A stretch of 64,000 nt of DNA from Micromonospora sediminimaris (GCA_900112325.1 FOLJ01000009.1:229162-293161); one strand, 5' to 3'; counted from the stretch's first letter, positions 23,476 to 31,554 are shown. Notes: generated by a model from the letters alone, not told the origin. Numbers and translations are program-made.

Positions 23476-24438
23476 ATGAGCGGGGCTGACGAGAACCGGG
23501 ACGGGGTCGCGCTGACCAACCTCGACCAGCAGTTGTTCGACGGGTCGGGAGAGCGCAAGCGTGACCTGGTCGACTATCTCGACGCGGTGGCGGACCGGCT
23601 CGTCCCGCAGTTGCGTGGCCGTCCGCTGTCGGTGGTCCGGGTGCGTCCGGGACAGCCGCCGTTCATGCAGAAGAACCTGCCCCGCTACACCCCGGACTGG
23701 GTGCGTCGGGTGTCGATCTGGGCCGAGGCGTCCCGCCGGGAGATCGCGTACGCGCTCTGCGACGACCGCCGTACCCTGCTCTGGTTCGCCAACCAGCGGG
23801 CCGTCGAGTACCACCCCACCCTGGCCGTGGCCGACGACCTGAGCCGTCCCACCCACCTGGTGCTGGACCTCGATCCGCCGGAGACCGGTGGGTTCGGGGC
23901 CGCGGTGGCGGCCGCGCTGCTGGTCCGGCAGGCGCTCGCCGACGCCGGACTGGCGGGTGCGGTGAAGACCAGCGGCGCCAAGGGGGTGCACGTCTTCGTC
24001 CCGGTCGAACCCGGTCCCGACGCCGAGGAATTGGCCGCGGCCACCCGGGCTCTCGCGGCTCGGGCGGAGCGCCTGGATCCGGCGCTGGCGACCACCGCGT
24101 TCATCCGCGAGGACCGGGGTGGCAAGGTCTTCGTCGATCCCACCCGCACCGGCGGCGCGACCGTCGTGTCGGTGTACAGCCCCCGGCTGCGTCCCGGCGT
24201 GCCGGTCTCCTTCCCGGTGCCCTGGCCGGACCTGGAGTCCGTCACCGCTGCGGACTTCACCGTCCGGACGGTCCCGGCGCTGGTGGCGCAGCGGGACCCG
24301 TGGAGCGAGTTGATGCCGGCACCCCAGCGGCTCCCCGGCGAGCTGATCGAGGAGGGCCGGGCCATCCCCGTGCCGAGGGTGCAGGCCATGCACGAGGGGC
24401 GCCGCCGGGCCCGTGCCCGACGCGCCGCCACCGACTGA
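23476..24438 (+). CDS. Stand-alone LigD-type NHEJ polymerase/primase domain protein
   Basis: 320 residues, covering only the polymerase domain of LigD (an archaeo-eukaryotic primase fold). Catalytic features: LDLDPP with D131 and D133, the nucleotide-binding KTSGAKGVHVF (S166, H172), and the third acidic residue in KVFVDPTR (D221). The N-terminal segment PPFMQKNLP and WVRRVSIW are typical. No ligase or phosphoesterase module is fused and no Ku gene is in the window. Expected role: templated fill-in or ribonucleotide addition at double-strand breaks. Basic C-terminus (RRRARARRAATD). Ends at a 14-bp hairpin. Confidence 0.9.
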   Translation: MSGADENRDGVALTNLDQQLFDGSGERKRDLVDYLDAVADRLVPQLRGRPLSVVRVRPGQPPFMQKNLPRYTPDWVRRVSIWAEASRREIAYALCDDRRTLLWFANQRAVEYHPTLAVADDLSRPTHLVLDLDPPETGGFGAAVAAALLVRQALADAGLAGAVKTSGAKGVHVFVPVEPGPDAEELAAATRALAARAERLDPALATTAFIREDRGGKVFVDPTRTGGATVVSVYSPRLRPGVPVSFPVPWPDLESVTAADFTVRTVPALVAQRDPWSELMPAPQRLPGELIEEGRAIPVPRVQAMHEGRRRARARRAATD

Positions 24439-24458
24439 GGACCGCGACAACGGGCCGC

Positions 24459-24492
24459 GCGGGGCCGGACCGTGGTGACGGTCCGGCCCCGC
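24459..24492. terminator. Bidirectional hairpin terminator
   Basis: Perfect 14-bp arms GCGGGGCCGGACCG (24459-24472) and CGGTCCGGCCCCGC (24479-24492), loop TGGTGA, between the convergent LigD-polymerase and DoxX genes. Confidence 0.85.
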
Positions 24493-24505
24493 ACCGGGTC
24501 GGGCT

Positions 24506-25099
24506 TCAGATCATCCAGCGGTGGCGCTGCACGAAGGGCAGGCGGGCCCAGAGCCGGCCCAGACCCCAGGTGTGCCCGGCGTACGCAGCGGCCAGGGCGA
24601 CCAGGACCACGGCGTAGATCAGGTGGTAGTCGACCACCGGGTTGGTGGAGCCGGTCGGGTCGCCACCGGCGGTGAACCTGGCCAGCGGGAACTCGGCCAG
24701 CCACATCAGCGCCATCATCAGGGTGCCCGAGGCGGCCGCCACCCGCAGGCCGACGCCGGCGATCAGGGCGAGGCCGATCGCGGCCAGGCCCACCATGAAG
24801 AGGGCGTTCGCCCACCACGTTCCGGCGATCGAATGGGCCACCGACTGCAACGGTCCCACCTCGACGTTGGCGAGGAAGCCCTTGGTCGGCGATCCGCCGT
24901 TGATCCAGGCTCGCTCGGCCGGGGTGGCGTAGCCGAGGCCGAAGGTCTTGTCGAGGAAGGCCCAGATGAAGACGAGGCCGGTGGAGATCCGCAGCACGGC
25001 AAGGGCCCGGGCGGCGGTCGTGGTCAGCATGGCGCCGGGCAGTTCGGCGTGTTCGAGCGGGCGCTCGATCGATCGGTGGGTGCCGTGGTGGATGGTCAT
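24506..25099 (-). CDS. DoxX-like membrane protein
   Basis: 197 residues; ATG at 25099 with GGAGG 7 nt upstream. Hydrophobic segments: AVLRISTGLVFIWAFLDKTFG, ALFMVGLAAIGLALIAGVGL, SGTLMMALMWLAEFPLA, DYHLIYAVVLVALAAAYAG. The pattern R-x-x-x-G-x-x-F-x-x-A-F-x-D-K matches DoxX/thiosulfate:quinone oxidoreductase-like membrane subunits. In mycobacteria, DoxX links to oxidative-stress membrane complexes. Here it is alone. A GGGACC-AA-GGTCCC palindrome lies 86 nt upstream of the start. A longer in-frame start at 25270 is rejected because it would read through the palindrome and the next terminator. Confidence 0.85.
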   Translation of the reverse strand: MTIHHGTHRSIERPLEHAELPGAMLTTTAARALAVLRISTGLVFIWAFLDKTFGLGYATPAERAWINGGSPTKGFLANVEVGPLQSVAHSIAGTWWANALFMVGLAAIGLALIAGVGLRVAAASGTLMMALMWLAEFPLARFTAGGDPTGSTNPVVDYHLIYAVVLVALAAAYAGHTWGLGRLWARLPFVQRHRWMI

Positions 25100-25184
25100 C
25101 GTTGCCTCCGTGGTCAGCTTCTTACGTGACCACTCTCGCCCCGGTGCGGGTCGGCGCGCGCGGGCCGGAACACCCGAAGCCGGT

Positions 25185-25198
25185 GGGACCAAGGTCCC
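25185..25198. promoter_or_regulatory. Palindrome resembling a DosR/DevR box
   Basis: GGGACCAAGGTCCC: 6-bp arms around AA, upstream of the doxX gene. It follows the GGGAC...GTCCC pattern of DosR/DevR sites (GGGACTNNNGTCCC-like). The regulator is not in the window. Confidence 0.4.
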
Positions 25199-25228
25199 GA
25201 CCTCGGCAGGCCCGTCGGCGCACGGACC

Positions 25229-25262
25229 GGGCGCCGTGTTCCCGGTCGGGAACACGGCGCCC
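25229..25262 (-). terminator. Hairpin terminator of the sigma-factor operon
   Basis: Perfect 15-bp arms GGGCGCCGTGTTCCC (25229-25243) and GGGAACACGGCGCCC (25248-25262), 4-nt loop, 14 nt after the stop of the 389-residue membrane protein gene. Confidence 0.85.
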
Positions 25263-25276
25263 AACGGCACCGGGGG

Positions 25277-26446
25277 CTACGGCACCAGTGCCTCTGCCGC
25301 CGGGATCCAGGTGTCCTGGTCCTGCACGTCGGCCAGCGTCACCGACTCCGCGATCCTGGTCGTCTCCGCCACCGAGAGGTGCTCGGAGCTGACCTGCACC
25401 TGCACCTTGCCGTCGGGACTCCAGACGTTGCAGAACGTCGAGTCGTTCTGCTGGCACCGCGTTCGACCGGCTTCGGCCTGCTGGTTGGAGTTGGTGCTCG
25501 GCGTGACGAAGACGGTGAAGCTACCCGGGATGTTCCCTCCGTCGGATCCCCAGGGGGCGGCCAGCCCCGTTGTGGCCAGGGCCGGCTTCGTGTAGACCGC
25601 GCCGCCGTAGTTGCCGTCGCGTGCCGAGGCGACGCCGTTGACGCCGGAGGTGGCTCGGGTGCCGAGTTCCACCGGGGCGTAGCCGGAGGGCACGTGGCCC
25701 ACCGTGAACGGCAGCGTGGCCGCCTCGGGCGTGCTCGGCTTCATGGCGGTGGCCAGCGCCGACAGCTCTGCGAAGGTGGGGGCGGCCTCGTGCGTGTACG
25801 CGGTGACGACCGCCCACGCGTCGTCGGCGTACTCCCAGGCAAGCTGCCGGCCGGCCGGGCTGGTGAAGGTCCACTGGACCGCGTCCCGCCCGGCCACTGT
25901 GCTGCTGGTGCCGCCCTCGGTGCCGGACGGGTCGAACGCACCCGGCCGGTAGAGCGTCAGGTAGGCGGAAACATGCTTGTCGGACGGCCCCGCAGCGGTC
26001 TTCCGCTGCTCCGAGTGCTGCTTGTCTTCCTGGTCGGTGACGGCCCGGTCGTTGGTGACCATGCCATCGACGTACACCCGCGCTATCTGGTAGGCCGTGG
26101 ACGCCACGATCGGATCCTGTACGCGAAGCTTGCCGGCGTCGAACGCCTTGAAGGTGAAGGTGAACGGCGGGGCGTCCGGCCACTCGGCTGCCCCGCTCCC
26201 GGCGGCCGGAGCGGCGATGCTCTCGCCGGTCCCGGCGGCCACGTCCCCCGCCTGGCCCCCGGTGACCAGCGGCAGCGCGGACACGCCGGCCACCACGACA
26301 GCGACCAGCCCGGCCGCGCCGGCCGATGCGAATCCGGCCCGGCGCCGACGCTCGGCCTTCCGGCCGGCCCTGATGATTTCCTCGGTGCTGTGCGACACCG
26401 GCGGCTCGTCCGCCGTCACCACGTCCACGACCTCACGCAACTGCAC
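25277..26446 (-). CDS. Membrane-anchored protein, probable partner of the SigE-type sigma factor
   Basis: 389 residues. The short N-terminal cytoplasmic part (MQLREVVDVVTADEPPVSHSTEEIIRAGRKAERRRR, read in pieces) is followed by one transmembrane segment (about 39-62, AGFASAGAAGLVAVVVAGVSALPLV) and a large extracytoplasmic domain with two Cys (RTRCQQNDSTFCNVW). The ATG overlaps the sigma gene's end by 14 nt, so the two are co-translated. This layout is common for SigE-family sigma factors in actinobacteria and suggests an anti-sigma or sensory role. No zinc-binding anti-sigma motif (HxxxCxxC) is present, so the function is inferred only from context. Confidence 0.75.
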   Translation of the reverse strand: MQLREVVDVVTADEPPVSHSTEEIIRAGRKAERRRRAGFASAGAAGLVAVVVAGVSALPLVTGGQAGDVAAGTGESIAAPAAGSGAAEWPDAPPFTFTFKAFDAGKLRVQDPIVASTAYQIARVYVDGMVTNDRAVTDQEDKQHSEQRKTAAGPSDKHVSAYLTLYRPGAFDPSGTEGGTSSTVAGRDAVQWTFTSPAGRQLAWEYADDAWAVVTAYTHEAAPTFAELSALATAMKPSTPEAATLPFTVGHVPSGYAPVELGTRATSGVNGVASARDGNYGGAVYTKPALATTGLAAPWGSDGGNIPGSFTVFVTPSTNSNQQAEAGRTRCQQNDSTFCNVWSPDGKVQVQVSSEHLSVAETTRIAESVTLADVQDQDTWIPAAEALVP

Positions 26447-26966
26447 TTTCCCATTCCTCCATCCGATCCCCGGTGAGTCTGATCCGATCTGTCGCCAGCA
26501 GTTCCCGTAGCTTGGCGAGCCCGCGCGAGGTCTGGCTCTTCGCGGTACCGACGTTGCAGCCCAGGACAGCGGCGGTGTCCTCCAAGGACAGGCCCAGGTA
26601 GTGACGCAGGATCACGGCTGCCCGTTGGCGGGCCGGCACCGCGTCCAGCGCCGCCTTTATCCGCAACCGCTCGTCGGTGACGCCGCTCAGGTCCCGCATA
26701 GCCACGTCCGGCATGGCATCGCTGGACGAGCGTTCCCGACGCCAGGGTCTCCGCTGCTCGTCGATGGCGGCCCGGTAGACCATGGTCTTGACGTACAGGT
26801 CCGGTCGGTCCAGCTTCCGCCAACGCGGATAGAGCTTGACCAGCGCGTTGGCGACGGCATCCTCGGCCATGTGCCAGTCCCCGCAGGTCACGTAGGCCAG
26901 CTTGCGCAGTGCTCCCATCTGGGCGTTGACGAATTCTCGGAACGCTTGCTCGTCTGCGGCTTTCAA
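26433..26966 (-). CDS. SigE family RNA polymerase sigma factor (ECF-type)
   Basis: About 177 residues. Region 2: EFVNAQMGALRKLAYVTCGDWHMAEDAVANALVKLYPRW, with the CGDWHxAED signature of the SigE subfamily. Region 4: LDAVPARQRAAVILRHYLGLSLEDTAAVLGCNVGTAKSQTSRGLAKLRELL with its helix-turn-helix. I chose a TTG at 26966 (LKAADEQAFREF) with GGGGAG upstream; the frame stays open to 27305 only because it reads through tandem repeats, giving an unlikely Pro/Arg-rich extension. A TACCTT -10-like hexamer lies at 26988-26993. Forms an operon with the downstream membrane protein. Confidence 0.87.
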   Translation of the reverse strand: MKAADEQAFREFVNAQMGALRKLAYVTCGDWHMAEDAVANALVKLYPRWRKLDRPDLYVKTMVYRAAIDEQRRPWRRERSSSDAMPDVAMRDLSGVTDERLRIKAALDAVPARQRAAVILRHYLGLSLEDTAAVLGCNVGTAKSQTSRGLAKLRELLATDRIRLTGDRMEEWESAVA

Positions 26967-27052
26967 CCGGCCGTCTCCCCTCTGACGAAGGTAGAACGGT
27001 GCCCGCGACCCGAGAAGTTGCACGACGCTGCCTGCGACCGCCGGGTGAGGTT

Positions 27053-27262
27053 TGGGGCTCATCGGGGAGGAAAGCCGGAACGCTCCTACGGTGTCGGCGT
27101 CCGCCGCCGTAGGGTTCGGGGCTCGGGCCGGGAGGAAGCCGGCAGGGTCGGACGGTGTCGGCGTCCGCCGCCGTGGGGTTCGGGGCTCGGGCCGGGAGGA
27201 AGCCCGGCAGGGTCGGACGGCGTCGGCGTCCGCCGCCGTGGGGTCTGGGGCTCGGGCCCCAG
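27053..27262. repeat. Tandem repeat, about 3.3 copies of a 64-65 bp unit
   Basis: Units begin with CGG(T/C)GTCGGCGTCCGCC at 27089, 27153 and 27218 (period 64 then 65). A degenerate partial copy lies at 27053-27088. Each unit contains GGGGCTCGGGCCGGGAGGAAGCC. The array fills the 355-nt space between the sigma gene and tRNA-Arg, with no supported gene. Without spacers it is not a CRISPR array. Confidence 0.85.
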
Positions 27263-27321
27263 GAGAAATGACGAGCGCCCCAGGTCCGCGCTTCTCAGCG
27301 GACATGGGGCACCAAAGCTCG

Positions 27322-27393
27322 TGCCCCCGGCAGGATTCGAACCTGCGCCCCCGCCTCCGGAGGGCGGTGCTCTATCCCCTGAGCTACGGGGGC
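27322..27393 (-). tRNA. tRNA-Arg (anticodon CCG)
   Basis: A 72-nt cloverleaf on the minus strand: acceptor GCCCCCG/CGGGGGC with discriminator A, D-arm GCTC/GAGC, anticodon arm CCGCC-CTCCGGA-GGCGG with anticodon CCG, and T-arm GCAGG-TTCGAAT-CCTGC. CCA is not encoded. It reads CGG, a frequent arginine codon here; the arginyl-tRNA synthetase gene is 2.5 kb away. Confidence 0.96.
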
Positions 27394-27452
27394 TCAGCGA
27401 CTGGAGAAGACTAGCAAACGCCCCACCCGATCGCCGAATCGGTATCGGCGCG

Positions 27453-28145
27453 TCAGGCGGCCAGCGCGCGTCCGCAGCTGGGCAGCGGGTGCGGCACGAT
27501 GCGCCGGGGGAGCCGGCGCGGCCACTCGTTGCGGGCCCACGAGCCGTCGACGATCAGGTGCACGGTCCGCCGCTCGGCACCGCTGAGCCGGTGCACGAAC
27601 TCCCGGGGGAGCGGCGGGTCGACCGACGGGGTGGTGACCATGAACCGGACCCGCCCCCGTGAGGAGACCGCCGAGATGACGTCGGCCGCCGGCATGGTGC
27701 CCCGCAGCCGGACCCGACCCACCCAGTACACCTCGGCCAGGTGTTCCTGAGCCGCCCGGGTGATCGCCGGGTACTCGCTGCGTACCCACCGCTCGACCGC
27801 CCCGACGCAGAGCCCGCAGGCCCGCTCGCGGGGCTCGCGCGGCCCCAACCCCCAGGCCCGCAGGTACGCCCCGACCACTCCCACGTCCAGCGTCAAACCG
27901 AACTGCTGCTGGATGAGGGCGTGCAGACTCTGGCGGGTCCACAGCTCCTCGTCCAGGCCGAACGCGTCGGGGTGGACGCCCCGAAGGGTGTCGATCAGTT
28001 CCAGCTCCTGTTCGCGGCTGAGTGTTCCCGGCTCACCCTGCCGCTGTCCGCGACGGACGGCTGCCACCGCTCCGTCACCGCCGATGGTGTGGCGTCGGCA
28101 CCAGCTGGTGACCGAACGCCGCGCGTCTCTGAGTGCAACCCCCAC
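27453..28145 (-). CDS. Winged-helix protein related to IS630-type transposases (probably domesticated)
   Basis: 230 residues from a GTG at 28145; an in-frame TAG lies 39 nt upstream. The N-terminal helix-turn-helix (RDARRSVTSWCRRHTIGGDGAVAAV) and winged-helix region (TRQSLHALIQQQFGLTLDVGVVGAYLRAWGL) match the DNA-binding half of IS630 transposases. The C-terminal half keeps the strand pattern of a DDE domain, but the second catalytic site reads VHLIVDGSWARNEW where IS630 has DN...H, and the length is well below the usual 340-360. No terminal inverted repeats were seen. Probably a co-opted DNA-binding protein. It lies 59 nt upstream of tRNA-Arg. Confidence 0.7.
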   Translation of the reverse strand: MGVALRDARRSVTSWCRRHTIGGDGAVAAVRRGQRQGEPGTLSREQELELIDTLRGVHPDAFGLDEELWTRQSLHALIQQQFGLTLDVGVVGAYLRAWGLGPREPRERACGLCVGAVERWVRSEYPAITRAAQEHLAEVYWVGRVRLRGTMPAADVISAVSSRGRVRFMVTTPSVDPPLPREFVHRLSGAERRTVHLIVDGSWARNEWPRRLPRRIVPHPLPSCGRALAA

Positions 28146-28257
28146 GTCCGGACAACGAGTGCACTTCGCTCCAAGTAACCCCTAGAGGGAAAATCGGTCG
28201 TATAGCCCCAAGGTGGGGCGGAGGAGACGATCCCGGTGGCACTCGGCTGCCTACGCG

Positions 28258-28293
28258 TCGCCGCCCCGCTCGAACAGTCGAGCGGGGCGGCGA
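28258..28293 (-). terminator. Hairpin terminator of the DUF3105-DUF305 operon
   Basis: Perfect 16-bp arms TCGCCGCCCCGCTCGA (28258-28273) and TCGAGCGGGGCGGCGA (28278-28293), loop ACAG, starting 22 nt past the DUF305 stop. Confidence 0.85.
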
Positions 28294-28315
28294 GGGTTGG
28301 TCGGGTACGAGCGGA

Positions 28316-28978
28316 TCAACCGCCGGCAGGCTCCATCCGGCGCAGCTCGTTGATCTCCTTCTGCTGCGTCTGCTTCATGGCCTCGGCCATCCGGACCACC
28401 TCGGCGCGGTCGGAGACCTGCAACAGGCCGTCGGCCATGTGGACCCCACCGAGGTGATGATTGATCATCAGCTTGATGAAGAGTCGGTCGACCTCGACGC
28501 CCTGGGCCTCGTGCAGTTGGGTGATTTCCTCGCGGGTCGCCATGCCGGGCATGAGCCCGTCCTGGCTCAGCGGAACGGCGTCGGGCATCCACTCCATCGC
28601 CGGTCGCGAGCCGGTGGGCAGCAACTCCCACTCCTGCAACCAGCGCTGCATGTGCCCGATCTGAGCCTGCTGGGTCAGGGCCATGTCGTAGCCCATCTGC
28701 CGGATCGCCGGGTTCTGCGCCTTCGCGTACGCGATCATGGCCATCTCCACCGCCTGGGCGTGGTGACGGGACATGTCCCGGGCGAAGCCGGCCTCGGCCG
28801 AGTCCTCACCCGGGGCCCGGTTTGACATCAGGGTCGCGGCCGTCCACCCGATGCCGAGCAGCAGCACCGCCGCCATGACCAGGGTCAGGTAGCGCAGCGT
28901 CCGGGACGGCCGGCGGAGTTCGGTGCCGTTGCGCTCCGTCGGAGGCGCCTCCTGGATCGCGCTGGGCATGTCAGCCAC
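28316..28978 (-). CDS. DUF305 domain protein, membrane-anchored
   Basis: 220 residues. N-terminal transmembrane anchor (about 29-50, YLTLVMAAVLLLGIGWTAATL), then an extracytoplasmic four-helix DUF305 domain. Its two half-repeats carry the metal-ligand-like motifs FARDMSRHHAQAVEMA and IKLMINHHLGGVHMADG. DUF305 members such as CopM bind copper or other metals through such His/Met residues. The GTG at 28978 overlaps the stop of DUF3105 by 8 nt (GTGGCTGA), indicating coupled translation. Probably acts outside the membrane with DUF3105 in metal handling; this role is inference. Confidence 0.88.
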   Translation of the reverse strand: MADMPSAIQEAPPTERNGTELRRPSRTLRYLTLVMAAVLLLGIGWTAATLMSNRAPGEDSAEAGFARDMSRHHAQAVEMAMIAYAKAQNPAIRQMGYDMALTQQAQIGHMQRWLQEWELLPTGSRPAMEWMPDAVPLSQDGLMPGMATREEITQLHEAQGVEVDRLFIKLMINHHLGGVHMADGLLQVSDRAEVVRMAEAMKQTQQKEINELRRMEPAGG

Positions 28979-29789
28979 CCGTCGGCGGAGCCAACTCGCG
29001 CGGCTCGGTGCCGGTGCCGGTGGTGTAGTTGCCGGAGGAGCAGGGCACGCCCGGCTCGATCGAGGCGTTCTGTGCCAGCGTGGTGGCGAACTCCTTGATC
29101 CGCGGGTCGTCGGCGCTGTCGACCTTGAGCTGGTAGCCCCACGCCTGGAGCGACACGGCGGAGTCCAGCCCCTCGTACGGGCTCATCAGCATGAAGTCGT
29201 TGCCCCGGATCACGCTGGCCAGCTTCTCGACGTCGGCCGCGGGCAGGTCCGGGCGGTAGGTGAGCCAGACCGCGCCGTGCTCCATGCTGTGTACCGCGTG
29301 CTCGGCCGCGATCGGCGCGTCGTAGACATCGCCGAGGCAGCGCTGCCAGGCGTTGTTGTGCGCGCCACCGACCGGCGGGGTGTACTTGTATTCGATCTTG
29401 CCGGACTGGTGCGACTCGTAGGTGAGGCTGTCCGGGTCGCTCTCGCGGTAGTTGATGATGCCCGCGATGTCGGCGGCCTTGTCCTCCCAGGACTGGCTGC
29501 CCTTGAAGGTCGCCCAGGCCCCGAACCCGATGATCGACGTGGCGAGCACGCCGACGGCGACGAAGAGCGCGATCGGCCCCCACGACCGGCCCTGGCTCAC
29601 CTTCACCGGGGTGATCGGCTTACGCGGCCCCCTGCCGCCCCCCGCGCGCTGGGCCGATCCGGACTTGTTGGGGCCAGCCTTGGCTCCGGTCGCCTTGGCG
29701 CCGGCGGCCGGCCGTCCCGCCGCCGGCTTCTTGCCGGTGCTGACCACGGTCGGGCGGCGTTCCGGGCCGCCCGGGGTGCTGATACTCAT
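28971..29789 (-). CDS. DUF3105 domain membrane protein
   Basis: 272 residues; ATG at 29789 with GAGGCAC. The Lys/Ala/Gly-rich cytoplasmic N-terminus (about 1-68) is followed by one transmembrane segment (WGPIALFVAVGVLATSIIGFGAWATF) and the extracytoplasmic DUF3105 domain. Conserved parts: YESHQSGKIEYKYTPPVGG, AEHAVHSMEHGAVWLTY (His-rich) and SPYEGLDSAV. Family function unknown; the conserved His and Met residues and the adjacent DUF305 gene suggest metal binding or copper-related redox work at the membrane surface. First gene of a two-gene operon. Confidence 0.87.
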   Translation of the reverse strand: MSISTPGGPERRPTVVSTGKKPAAGRPAAGAKATGAKAGPNKSGSAQRAGGGRGPRKPITPVKVSQGRSWGPIALFVAVGVLATSIIGFGAWATFKGSQSWEDKAADIAGIINYRESDPDSLTYESHQSGKIEYKYTPPVGGAHNNAWQRCLGDVYDAPIAAEHAVHSMEHGAVWLTYRPDLPAADVEKLASVIRGNDFMLMSPYEGLDSAVSLQAWGYQLKVDSADDPRIKEFATTLAQNASIEPGVPCSSGNYTTGTGTEPRELAPPTGG

Positions 29790-29877
29790 CGTGCCTCGTC
29801 AGGTCGGTCGGTCAGGGGCTCTGGCGGGCCGGGTTCGGATGCTGGGTCGCCGCCGCGGGGACCGAGTCTACCCCCGA

Positions 29878-29883
29878 TAACAT
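29878..29883 (+). promoter_or_regulatory. Candidate -10 element for leaderless argS mRNA
   Basis: TAACAT lies 6 nt before the GTG at 29890 with no Shine-Dalgarno between. Confidence 0.5.
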
Positions 29884-29889
29884 GGTTCG

Positions 29890-31554
29890 GTGACTCCTGC
29901 AGAACTCGCCGAAGCCGTCCTCGCCGCCGCTCACGCCGTCTTCGCCGACCGAGAGCTGGACCGCTCCGCACTGCCGGAGCACACCACGGTCGAGCGGCCG
30001 CGCAATCCCGAGCACGGCGACTACGCTGCCACCCTGGCGCTTCAGCTGAGTAAGAAGGTCGGGCTGCCGCCCCGGGAGCTGGCTGCCGCGCTGGCCGCCG
30101 AGCTGGCCAGTACGTCGGGGATCAAATCGGTCGAGATCGCCGGCCCGGGGTTCCTCAACATCCGGCTCGACGCCGCCGCCGCGGGACAGCTCGCCCGCTC
30201 GATCGTCGAGGCGGGTGAGGAGTACGGCCGAAGCGACCGACTCGCCGGCCTGAAGATCAACCTGGAGTTCGTCTCGGCCAACCCGACCGGTCCGGTGCAC
30301 ATCGGTGGCGTCCGCTGGGCGGCGGTCGGCGACGCGTTGAGCCGGCTGCTGCGGGCCACCGGCGCCAACGTCGGCACCGAGTACTACTTCAACGACGCCG
30401 GCTCGCAGATCGACCGCTTCGCCCGCTCGCTGCTCGCCGCCGCCCGGAACGAGCCGGCGCCGGAGGACGGCTACGGCGGGGCGTACCTCGCGGAGATCGC
30501 CGAGCAGGTGACCGCCCGGCGGCCCGACGTGCTGACCCTGGACGACGCCGCCGCCCAGGAGGTCTTCCGGGTCGAGGGCGTCGCGTTGATGTTCACGGAG
30601 ATCAAGTCCTCGCTGCGGGACTTCGGGGTCGAGTTCGACACCTACTTCAACGAGAAGGACCTGCACGATCGCGGCGAGCTGGAGCACGCCCTGACCCGGC
30701 TTCGCGAGCAGGGCCACCTCTTCGACTCCGAGGGCGCCACCTGGCTGCGCACCACCGACTTCGGCGACGACAAGGACCGGGTACTGCGTAAGTCCAACGG
30801 TGAGTGGACCTACTTCGCCGCCGACTGCGCCTACTACCTCGACAAGCGCGAGCGTGGCTTCGACCGCGTCGTGATCATGCTCGGGGCGGACCACCACGGC
30901 TACGTCGGCCGGATGAAGGCGATGGCGGCCTGCTTCGGTGACGACCCCGAGCAGACGCTGGAGATCCTCATCGGTCAGCTGGTGAACCTGGTCCGCGACG
31001 GCGCGCCGGTACGGATGAGCAAGCGGGCCGGCACCGTGGTGACCCTGGAGGATCTGGTCGACGCGATCGGGGTGGACGCCTCCCGCTACGCGCTGGCCCG
31101 CTACTCCAGCGACTCGCCGATCGACATCGACATCGAGCTGTGGACCCGGGCCACCCGGGACAACCCCGTCTACTACGTGCAGTACGTGGCGGCCCGTACG
31201 GCCAGCGTCGGCCGCAACGCCGCCGAGGTCGGCCTCACCCGGGGCGACGCGGCGTCGTTCCGGCCCGAGCTGCTCGACCACGAGAAGGAGAACGAACTGC
31301 TCAAGGCGCTGGCCGAGTTCCCCGCCGTGGTGGCCGCCGCCGCCGAGCTGCGCGAGCCGCACCGGGTGGCCCGCTTCCTGGAGGACCTGGCCGGGGCGTA
31401 CCACAGGTTCTACGACAACTGCCGGATCCTGCCCCGGGGCGACGAGGCCGTCACCGACCTGCACCGGGCCCGGCTCTGGCTCAACGACGCGACCCGGGTG
31501 GTCATCGCCAACGGGCTGCGCCTGCTCGGCGTCTCGGCGCCGGAGCGGATGTAG
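29890..31554 (+). CDS. argS: Arginyl-tRNA synthetase
   Basis: 554 residues, usual ArgRS length. Class I signatures: [20 protein letters not shown] (HIGH region, here HIGG) and [10 protein letters not shown] (KMSK region). The N-terminal Add-1 domain (about 1-90) recognises the tRNA core and the C-terminal helical DALR domain (about 440-554) the anticodon. It charges tRNA-Arg with arginine using ATP. GTG start at 29890, probably on a leaderless transcript. First gene of the argS-lysA-hom-thrC run. Confidence 0.97.
   Translation: MTPAELAEAVLAAAHAVFADRELDRSALPEHTTVERPRNPEHGDYAATLALQLSKKVGLPPRELAAALAAELASTSGIKSVEIAGPGFLNIRLDAAAAGQLARSIVEAGEEYGRSDRLAGLKINLEFVSANPTGPVHIGGVRWAAVGDALSRLLRATGANVGTEYYFNDAGSQIDRFARSLLAAARNEPAPEDGYGGAYLAEIAEQVTARRPDVLTLDDAAAQEVFRVEGVALMFTEIKSSLRDFGVEFDTYFNEKDLHDRGELEHALTRLREQGHLFDSEGATWLRTTDFGDDKDRVLRKSNGEWTYFAADCAYYLDKRERGFDRVVIMLGADHHGYVGRMKAMAACFGDDPEQTLEILIGQLVNLVRDGAPVRMSKRAGTVVTLEDLVDAIGVDASRYALARYSSDSPIDIDIELWTRATRDNPVYYVQYVAARTASVGRNAAEVGLTRGDAASFRPELLDHEKENELLKALAEFPAVVAAAAELREPHRVARFLEDLAGAYHRFYDNCRILPRGDEAVTDLHRARLWLNDATRVVIANGLRLLGVSAPERM

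Noticed and set aside
25100..25270. N-terminal extension of DoxX from 25270
   Set aside because: It would translate through the terminator and the palindrome and bypass the GGAGG site in front of the ATG at 25099.
27053..27262. CRISPR array
   Set aside because: Units of 64-65 bp are contiguous with no spacers and no cas genes are present.
26967..27305. N-terminal extension of the SigE-type sigma factor to 27305
   Set aside because: The extension reads through the tandem repeats, giving Pro/Arg-rich repeats with no homology; the fold starts at the TTG at 26966.
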